Assembly (NCBI GenBank): GCA_021324795.1
Contig: JAJPIK010000093.1
Coordinates: 1-64,000 of the forward strand
Direction: 5' to 3'
Length of the DNA: 64,000 nt
Origin: Chloroflexota bacterium
Lineage (GTDB): Bacteria > Chloroflexota > UBA6077 > FW602-bin22 > CADDYW01
The notes beneath the pieces were generated by a model, which worked only from the letters and a program-made list of their open reading frames with translations, made no database searches and was not told where the DNA came from. Every line of letters starts with the position of its first letter. The stretch's first letter is position 1. Shown piece by piece: positions 35,427-42,900 of this stretch. A program made the translations under genes and the position numbers.

Positions 35427-37122
35427 ATGGCGACTAGCTACCAGACTCCGGGCGTTTACGTCGAAGAGACACCCCCGGGTAGTCGACCAATTGAAGGGGT
35501 GGGCACGTCGGTGGCGGCGTTCATTGGGTTCGCCGAAATGGGCCCACGCAACAAGCCAACGCTAGTAACCAATTGGTCCCAGTTTGTCGAAAAGTTCGGT
35601 AGCTTCCATGAAGGCTATTATCTGGCCTATTCCGTCTACGGCTACTTCCAAAACGGGGGTGGAACCGCTTTCATCGTCAACCTCGCGCCGTCACTTGCCC
35701 CTCAGACGATAGTCCCAACCGCATCGGACGGCCAGGGGCGGTCCGCGTTGGAGATCTACGCTGCCCGCCAGGGCTTGAACACGCCGGGCCTCTCGGTCGA
35801 CATCACCTACGGGGACGGCTTTGCCGCGCTCCCACCGCCCGCATCACCTCCACCAACCCCGCCGTCCGGCGAGGAATCGAAGTCCGGCGAGGGCAGTAGC
35901 AAGCCGGCCGAGGGCACCGCCGCGACGCCAAGAGCGCGGCCGTCGGTCGCGACGGCGCGAACCGGGGAGGGCGGGGCCAGAACCCCGGACGCGAGCACGC
36001 CGTTCCGCCTTCAAGTGAAGCGGGGAGCCGATGTTTTGGAGACGTTCGAGGGCGCGGTCATGGATCGTGAGAGCCCGTCCTACGTCGAAACGCTGGTCAA
36101 CGGCGTCTCCCAGTTCATCTGGCTCACGCCGCCAGCGGGTAAGCTAGCCGTGATGCCCGCCCCCCGGGCCGGGCTGTACACTCTGGAAAAGCCAGCGCCG
36201 ACCTCCCTGCAGATCGGGGCCGCGGACTTCATGGGGAAGCCGCAAGATCGCTCGGGAATTGAAGGCCTGGAAGCGGTCGAAGAGATTACCATCGTCTGCG
36301 CGCCGGACCTGATGGCTGCCTATCGAAGCGGCATGATCGGCGCGGACGCGCTGGTCGGTCTCCAAAAGGCGATGATCACCCACTGCGAGCGCATGCAGGA
36401 TCGCGTCGCGATCATCGACCCGCCGCCCGGTCTGGATGCCCAGGAAATGCTCGAGTGGCGAAATAAGAGTCTGATCGACTCCGCCTTTGCCACGCTATAT
36501 TATCCCTGGATCAAGATCGTGGATCCGCTCGATCCAACCGGCAAGCGTCTGCTTCCGGTGCCACCCTCGGGTCACCTGGCTGGAATCTGGGCGCGCACCG
36601 ACTCCGAGCGCGGGGTGCATAAGGCACCAGCCAACGAGGTCGTCCGGGGCGCGGTCAACGTTTGCTACGACGTCACCCACGGCGAACAGGCACTGCTTAA
36701 TCCCAAGGGGGTGAACTGCATTCGCACCTTTGGCACGCGGGGGTATTCGGGTCTGGGGAGCGCGGACGCTGTCCAGCGACAGCGCCTGGAAATACATCAA
36801 CGTCCGACGATTCTTCAATTACGTCGAAGAGTCGATCAAGCAAGGCACCCAATGGGCGGTCTTCGAGCCGAACGACGTCGTGCTCTGGCAGGTACTCAAG
36901 CGAGACGTCACGTCGTTCCTGATGCGACCCTACCGCGATGGGGCGATCTTTGGCGACACGCCGGAGCAAGCGTTCTACGTGAAGTGCGACGCCGAGACCA
37001 ATCCGCCCGACGTGATCGATGCCGGCATGGTCATCATCGAAGTCGGGATCTGTCCGGTCAAACCGGCCGAGTTCGTCGTCTTCCGGGTGACCCAATTGCC
37101 AACCGGCTGGGCAAACGGTTAA
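35427..37122 (+). CDS. Contractile sheath protein (frameshifted in this sequence)
   Basis: The outer contractile sheath of the particle. The first frame carries the sheath N-terminus (YQTPGVYVEETPPGSRPIEG, VAAFIGFAE) and a low-complexity insert (about 130-195). It reads as sheath up to GVNCIRTFGTRG. The conserved continuation, IRVWGARTLSSD, WKYINVRRFFNYVEESI and VRGAVNVCYD-linked strands, is in the +1 frame and ends at 37122. Removing one G from the G5 run at 36739-36743 restores a 564-residue protein; the uncorrected frame runs to 37157 with nonsense sequence. A single sheath gene, so the break would be disabling. Confidence 0.88.
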
Positions 37123-37172
37123 GGAATAAATCAGATCGAACGCGCCCAAGACAGTGAAGGAGTTGAGAACCC

Positions 37173-37619
37173 ATGCCAAATTCTCTGACTGACCCAATCC
37201 GAGCAAATTCTTTTACCCTGAAGCTTCAGGGGGGAATCGAAGCTTTCTTCCGCGAGGCATCCGGGTTTAGCTCGGAAAACGAGGTCATCGAGCACAAACA
37301 GCAAGGCCCGAAGGGCGTCGTCCAATACATCAAGCAGCCCGGCAACCTGAAATGGGAGAATATCACCCTGAAGCGGGGCATCACCGATGACCAGAAGATC
37401 TGGGAGTGGCGCAAGCAGGTCATCGATGGCAAGATCGAGCAGGCGCGACAAGATGGATCGATCATGGGCTACAACGAGGAGGGGGTGCTCCAGATCCAAT
37501 ACGATTTTGTCCGTGGCTGGCCGTGCAAGTGGTCAGCAGCCGCGATGAACGCGGACGCCAACGAGATCATCCTCGAAGAGATCGAGATCGCTCACGAAGG
37601 CTTGAAGCGGGTCAAGTAA
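37173..37619 (+). CDS. Inner tube protein (gp19-like, Afp1-like)
   Basis: 148 residues. It opens DPIRANSFTLKLQG and has the gp19-family tube pattern: FREASGFSSENEVIEHKQ, the WENITLKRG strand, a helix IWEWRKQVIDGKIEQARQ, and the closing beta-strand ANEIILEEIEIAHEGLKR. It would stack as hexamers inside the sheath. RBS AAGGAG is 11 bases ahead. The gene lies directly downstream of the sheath, the usual order. Confidence 0.9.
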   Translation: MPNSLTDPIRANSFTLKLQGGIEAFFREASGFSSENEVIEHKQQGPKGVVQYIKQPGNLKWENITLKRGITDDQKIWEWRKQVIDGKIEQARQDGSIMGYNEEGVLQIQYDFVRGWPCKWSAAAMNADANEIILEEIEIAHEGLKRVK

Positions 37620-37644
37620 TCTGAGAAGTGCGGAGAAAAAGCCC

Positions 37645-38031
37645 ATGAGTCCACGCTTGGAGGGGTTGCAGACCGAGTTTGAATTCACTCTCCCGAAGGG
37701 GTACGTCGATCCGGAGGGGAATCTACACAAAAAAGGAATCATGCGCCTGGCGACGGCGATCGACGAGATCGCGCCCTTGCGCGATCCGCGCGTGCGCCAG
37801 AACCAGGCGTACCTGTCGATCATCCTGCTTTCCCGGGTTATCAGCAAGCTCGGTTCGCTGCCTGAAGTCACTCCGAGCGTCGTCGAGGGGCTCTTCTCCG
37901 CCGATCTGGCTTACTTGCAATCGCTCTATCGACGCATCAACGAAAACGCCAGTACTGAGGTCACGGTAACGTGTCCGGAATGCGGACACCAGTTCGAGGT
38001 GGATACGGTGGCCGCGGTGGGGGAATTGTAG
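37645..38031 (+). CDS. Tail-assembly chaperone-like protein, upstream frame
   Basis: 128 residues. A helical body (LATAIDEIAPLRDPRVRQNQ, SLYRRINENASTEVTV) is followed by a zinc-knuckle-like CPECGHQFEV. It resembles tail assembly proteins that follow the tube gene in contractile phages and eCIS. A G5 run lies three codons before its stop. A -1 slip there would join it to the YPLDRLHEEV domain, giving a product of about 179 residues, as in the gpG/gpGT chaperones of tailed phages. Confidence 0.7.
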   Translation: MSPRLEGLQTEFEFTLPKGYVDPEGNLHKKGIMRLATAIDEIAPLRDPRVRQNQAYLSIILLSRVISKLGSLPEVTPSVVEGLFSADLAYLQSLYRRINENASTEVTVTCPECGHQFEVDTVAAVGEL

Positions 38032-38183
38032 GCTACCCCCTGGACCGCCTCCACGAGGAGGTAGCCTACATCGCCTACCATTTCCATTGGCCACTCGACG
38101 ACATCTTGAAGCTGGAGCACCGCGACCGGCGCCGCTGGGTGGAGGAGATCGCCAAGATCAACACACGCCTCAGCGGTGGCTGA
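37971..38183 (+). CDS. DUF6760-like domain, probable -1 frameshift partner
   Basis: The conserved block is GYPLDRLHEEVAYIAYHFHW, then DILKLEHRDRRRWVEEIAKIN, a small module that regularly follows eCIS/contractile-tail tube and chaperone genes. It lies in the -1 frame relative to the upstream gene and overlaps it by 61 bp. GTG 37971 and ATG 37980 are possible separate starts but have poor RBS. Translation by frameshifting at 38019-38025 gives the conserved GGIVGYPLD junction directly. Confidence 0.7.
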   Translation: MSGMRTPVRGGYGGRGGGIVGYPLDRLHEEVAYIAYHFHWPLDDILKLEHRDRRRWVEEIAKINTRLSGG

Positions 38184-38502
38184 TCGAACGGAGGTGATAA
38201 ATATTCACATCTCGGAGCTGATCTTCAACGTCAAGGTGAAGTCAGGCCAGTCCGGCGAAGGGGATTGGGAGGCAGCGTCTTGGCCGGACACGACGGTGCC
38301 AGCGACCGAAGCGCTACCACCGCTCGAATCGGTAATTGCCCGGACGGCATTACTCATGGCAACCCCTCGGCTGGCCGCGAGCCTCGGCACCGCGGCGTCC
38401 TCGCCAATGGTGGACTTGTCCGGGGTTGACCCACGCGCTTTGGCCGAGCGAGTTTACCGACTGATGCGAGACGAGCTCGAGCTCGCCCGTGAGCGAGAAT
38501 AG
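38176..38502 (+). CDS. Small CIS protein with C-terminal VYRLM-ELxxERE motif
   Basis: 108 residues starting at GTG and overlapping the previous stop by 8 bp. The N-terminal strands INIHISELIFNVKVKSG are unrecognised. The C-terminus, DPRALAERVYRLMRDELELA then RERE, matches in pattern the end of the 1450-residue protein 5 kb downstream (LARQVYALLKQRLAVERERL). The shared amphipathic helix may be a docking tag for the same particle surface. Function unknown. Confidence 0.65.
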   Translation: MADRTEVINIHISELIFNVKVKSGQSGEGDWEAASWPDTTVPATEALPPLESVIARTALLMATPRLAASLGTAASSPMVDLSGVDPRALAERVYRLMRDELELARERE

Positions 38503-38520
38503 GGAGCTAACGGAGTTCGC

Positions 38521-39444
38521 GTGAAGACCGATGCTCAACGCCCGATCGGCCTTTTTAGCCGTCGATCGTTCGCTCTCGGAACAGCCGAGCGTCCCCTGGC
38601 TGTGACCTGGCGGACGATGCTGTATCCGCGCGTCGCCGAGCTGGCGATCCAGGTGGAGCCCGGCGAGTCCCCAGCACGTCTGTCGCCTGACTCACCAACA
38701 TCTTCACGGGACTTGGCTGTCATCCTTGACCAGACGGACCCCAGAGGAAGCGAACTGGTTTTCGTTCGTCGCGGACAGAAGCTGACGGTTCAACCCGCTC
38801 AATCCGGGACGGCGCTAGCGAGGCGCGAAAGTGATGCCGAATGGTACGCCCGGATGCGTCGCTACTTCGCCGCGAAACGTGGCGAAGCGCTGCCGGAGGT
38901 CGAGGCGCCGAAGCCTCCCCCGAAGCGGCTCAGCGACGCGGAATGGTACGCGAAGATGCAAGCGTATTTTAAGGCCAAGAGAGCTCAGGAGAAGCGCAAC
39001 CAAACGGCGGAGGACAACGCAGAAGAAGAGCCGAAAGGCCTGGCGACCAGTAACCAGCCCAAAACAATCGAAGCGCCAAGCTCAGCGAGTGACCGCGACA
39101 ATCGCGTGGCTCCAGTGGCTCGCATGGATCACCTCACGATCGGCGCCTATCTTCGCAACTACTTAACCAGCGATGGCAGCCCACTCTCGCACCTCGATCA
39201 GAGTCGGCTGGATCTGATTGCCCAACAAGCCGTCACGGTCTGCGAACGGGAGCTGGGACCGCTGCTGGCAGTGGTCTCCCAACGGGTGCTCCCGAGCCTG
39301 CAAGTCGACGTGACTGCCGACCTCTCCGAGCTAAGCGACGAGGCGGCGGCGGAGGCCTGGGGACACGCACTCGCCGAGTCCATCCGCGCTTATCTCCGCC
39401 GGGGGATCGCCGAGATTGGCCCACGTCAACGCAAGGGGTTTTAG
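38521..39444 (+). CDS. Uncharacterised CIS-locus protein with duplicated SDAEWYA motif
   Basis: 307 residues, GTG start with GGAG ahead. The N-terminal 90 residues are beta-rich (RPLAVTWRTMLYPRVAELAI, LAVILDQTDP). The middle has a tandem motif, SDAEWYARMRRYFAAKRG and SDAEWYAKMQAYFKAKRA (about 103 and 140), followed by a charged disordered stretch. The C-terminal 100 residues are helical (YLRNYLTSDGSPLSHLDQSR, AESIRAYLRRGIAEIG). No family recognised. It lies between the chaperone and second tube genes, so it is probably a structural or assembly factor. Confidence 0.6.
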   Translation: MKTDAQRPIGLFSRRSFALGTAERPLAVTWRTMLYPRVAELAIQVEPGESPARLSPDSPTSSRDLAVILDQTDPRGSELVFVRRGQKLTVQPAQSGTALARRESDAEWYARMRRYFAAKRGEALPEVEAPKPPPKRLSDAEWYAKMQAYFKAKRAQEKRNQTAEDNAEEEPKGLATSNQPKTIEAPSSASDRDNRVAPVARMDHLTIGAYLRNYLTSDGSPLSHLDQSRLDLIAQQAVTVCERELGPLLAVVSQRVLPSLQVDVTADLSELSDEAAAEAWGHALAESIRAYLRRGIAEIGPRQRKGF

Positions 39445-39471
39445 GACAGAATTGGAATAAGGAGGTGGGTG

Positions 39472-39921
39472 GTGGCTGTCCAGTATGCCGTGGCGGACCC
39501 GTTTCTGAAAGCAAAGTTCTGGGTGGAGATCGCGGGGATCGCCAGCGGGTTCTTCACCGAGTGCAGCGGACTGTCGGCAGAAACCGAGATCTTTGAGTAC
39601 GCCGAGGGGGGACTCAACGACTTCGTCCACAAGCTACCGGTCCGGACCAAGTACGCGAACGTCGTCTTGAAACGTGGCTGGGTTGAAACGGATGAGCTCT
39701 GGCGCTGGTATCAGAAAACGATCAACGGCCAGATCGAGGCCAAATCCGTCTCGATCCTCCTTTTTGAGAACAAGGGGCAGAGTCCGTCCTCGCCAAAGAC
39801 ACGCTGGGACCTCATCCAGGCCTACCCGATTCGGTGGCAAGGGCCAGAGTTCAGCGTCGACAACAACGCAGTGGTAGTGGAGACGATCGAGCTCGCCCAC
39901 CGCGGTTGGCAGCGGCAATAA
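39472..39921 (+). CDS. Second tube protein (tube initiator, Afp5-like)
   Basis: 149 residues of the gp19 tube family: DPFLKAKFWVEIAG, CSGLSAETEIFEYAEGGLND, VVLKRGWVETDELWRWYQK, and closing VVVETIELAHRGWQR. It is diverged from the first tube protein. In Afp/PVC systems a second tube-like subunit caps the baseplate and nucleates the tube, which fits its position beside the spike genes. GTG start at 39472 with GGAGG six bases ahead. Confidence 0.87.
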   Translation: MAVQYAVADPFLKAKFWVEIAGIASGFFTECSGLSAETEIFEYAEGGLNDFVHKLPVRTKYANVVLKRGWVETDELWRWYQKTINGQIEAKSVSILLFENKGQSPSSPKTRWDLIQAYPIRWQGPEFSVDNNAVVVETIELAHRGWQRQ

Positions 39922-39932
39922 GGACACGGACG

Positions 39933-42900
39933 ATGACTCCGCGACATCGCCGCCGGGCGTCACCTCTCTTGCGCCAGTTGCGTCTCTGGGAGCGCCGCGC
40001 CCGACGCGGCAATCTGCCGGCGGATCTGTTGGTTAGACTCTGGGAAAGGCGCATCACCGCCGCTCGTCTGGCCGGGGCGCACGAAGCAAGTGAGCTGTCG
40101 GAACGTCTCGCGTCCATCCTCCAGATTCTGCTGGACCAGCGCATCGATTCGCTGGAAAAAGAAGCTCAGGAGCAAGATCCCAGCGACCTGACCGGACTGC
40201 GCGCCGACCTGACCAGCCTCTGGGCGGATGTGATGGTGGTCCGAGAGCTGGCTGGCAGTGAGGAGGCTCTCGAATCGGCGACGAATCGTCTTGTCCAGTT
40301 ACAGACGTCGATCGTCGGAGCATCGACCGAAGTACGACCGGTTTTGCCGGCCCGAGTAGCCCAGGGTTCATTTGGCGAGACCGCCGGCGCGGCCACCTTT
40401 TCGGCCGAGATCATTGGCTCTCGATGGCTTGGTCCACGTCGCTCGTTTGCCTCGTCCTCCGACCTTTCCCGGCTCTTAGAGATGCCCCTTGCGCCGTTCG
40501 ACTGGTTCGAGGAGGACGAGGAGCTGATTACGATTGGCGAGCCCGAGCCAGCTTTCGATTGGTCAGTCGAGGGGGAGTTAACTGCTGATGAGCAGCCGCG
40601 TAGAGAGCGGCTGGCTGTTCGCCGATTGCGGCCAGCTTCTACTGAACTGGACCGATCCTCTGAACCGTCAGGCCGAAGCCCCTCACGGCGAGCACCGAAT
40701 CTCGCGATGATCGTGAGATCGGGAATCGGCCCGCGCCAGGTCGAACTAGCATCCGGCGATAAGCCACGACTAGCGTCCAATGACTTTCCTCGACGATTGC
40801 ATGAGCTAACGCCAAGTCGCCTGCGCGTGTCCTTGAGTCTCGTGAGCGAGACCCCCGCCCTCCCGAGCGCTTCCGCGTTAAGCCCGCCACGAGACGACGC
40901 GTGGCTCACGTCATCCCTTCGGGCTCACCTCGCACCGTATACTCTTTCTCGCCAGAGCGAAGCCGAATCGGAGTCGACGACGACCTCCTGGGCGCCGGCT
41001 TCCTTGCCATTGTCTGCCTTCGCGGAAACTGCCATCGCGGCAGAGCGGGCCGCTGAACTGGCTGAATCGGCTTCGGACAGATTTGACTCCTCCCAGGGAA
41101 CCTCGGCAATCACCAGATACCCCGCGGAGTTAGAGCCGGCGTCCCAAGCCAAGCCGGCCGGTCGAGAGCGGGCATCGGTTGGGGAACGTCAGGATCAAGT
41201 AAGGAGGATGAGAGGCCCACTTGGGCTAGCGATTCATCTTCCGCGGCCGAGTCCTTCACGTGCAGTACGGCCCATCACCCAGCTTGCGGTCAGGCGCTCA
41301 AGTCTGCTCGCTCCACCTTTGTCCGAGCTTACCATGGCGCGTAAGGCCATGGTAGTTCATCGCTCGGCAACTTTCAGCCACGCGCGAAGCAAACTCATTC
41401 CCTCGACTCCCGGACGCTTCTATTCGTCGACGACCGATCTGACGCTGGTCTTGCCAATGGCCGATTGGAATGATGTGGGGGATCCCGATGCTCCGAGTGA
41501 GCCAACTAGCGCGCCAGGGACGGGAGCGCTTCGACTCGGCCATCAGCCAAGCCGATTGACTGATCGTCCGAATCAATCGAGGCAAGGCGACTTTTCTTCG
41601 GTAGCACGGGTCGCTGGCCCGCGAGAACTGGCAGGTGCGGATCGTAGAAGGCGGCGAGATCGCTCGCCGCCCGAGCTAGAAGCTGTCATTCTGAGCCGCC
41701 ACGGCGAGAAAGGACCTCCAGGGACGCGCGAGCGGCGACCTTCCGAGCTAACCGGAGATTCTTCGTTCCCCTCCGCTTCGCTCAGAAAGACGGGATCGAG
41801 CCATTTCGCCAACAGAATCCAGAGTCATGGGCTCCCGGAAAGCCACCCGGCTTTGGCTAACGTCGCGATTACCCGTTCGGTCGCGTTGGCTCGCCAACCA
41901 TGGAAACGGCCCTCAGCAATCGTCTCTGCCATGCCAATTGTCTCCCACGTTTTGAGACCTATGAAGCAGCAGGGCGAGGAGCGATCGAGTTGGCCAGCCG
42001 TACTGTCGGTTAAGCCCGTCGCGTCGCTTCGTGACGGGTCTGCCAAGTTCAACGAGCTCTTGCTGATGGTCATTCCAGGCGCGGCTAGGGAGGAATCTCC
42101 AGGGATGCGACCGGGAGATATCTCTGACCTGGCGCTGGACCTCTCGACCGATGTCTGGGAGCATGAGACGAATCTTAGTAGCTCCACTGCTCCCCCGGTT
42201 GCCTCCGAGTCGACAGATGCCGATTGGTCCACGAGCAGACGAAACCGATCGGCTCGCTCCTCTCAAGTCGTTTTCTCTGCCCAAGCCGGACCGGCCGCCC
42301 GCAAGGGCTCAGTGAACACCGGGACGCCTCTAAGCCGTTGGTCAGCCTGGCAAGCGGTCCGATCATCCTTACCGGCACTCTCTCTCGCTGGATTCAATAC
42401 TCCCGAGCCAGCCATCAGGGATAGGGCCTGGCAGCGCCAGCAGCTCGCGGCCTCGCGTGATGTCATGCCGCCCGAGCAGCGTTTGGTCCTCTCTTCTCAG
42501 TCTCTACCGTTCGCACCGCCGTTGGAAGTCGCGGCCTCCGCCGCGTTGGCCGCCAGCCGATCGACGCGCCGGCATCGGTGGGTTGAGCCGGCAGCGACGG
42601 GACCTTCACTCCGTCGGCAGCCGGTGGCATCCCAGGTGCGAGAGCCCAGTGTCCAGGCTGAGCGGATAGCTTCTCGCCACGGCGATGCACCCGCGAAGCT
42701 CAGCGCCCTTTTGCAAACTGTCATTCCGAGCGCGTCTAGTCTTGTCCCGATCGCGAGAGAGCGAGAGGAACCTCCGCAGACGCAGGGAAGAGATTCCTCG
42801 CTGCGGCTCGGAATGACAAGTTCAACGGACTTGGCGGAGGGACGACAGTGGGAATCTGCTTTTTCCTCCTTCGTTTTGGATCGGTACGGTCTCATCCCGG

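Noticed and set aside
36739-36743. Programmed frameshifting in the sheath gene
   Set aside because: No stop-codon context or known precedent for sheath proteins; a simple one-base error or mutation explains it better.
36744-37157. C-terminal 140 residues of the uncorrected sheath frame
   Set aside because: Arg/His-rich nonsense without sheath similarity; the real C-terminus is in the next frame.
39834-39932. Upstream extension of the giant CIS protein into the tube gene
   Set aside because: The extension is an out-of-frame reading of the tube gene end; ATG 39933 has an RBS and starts just after the tube stop.
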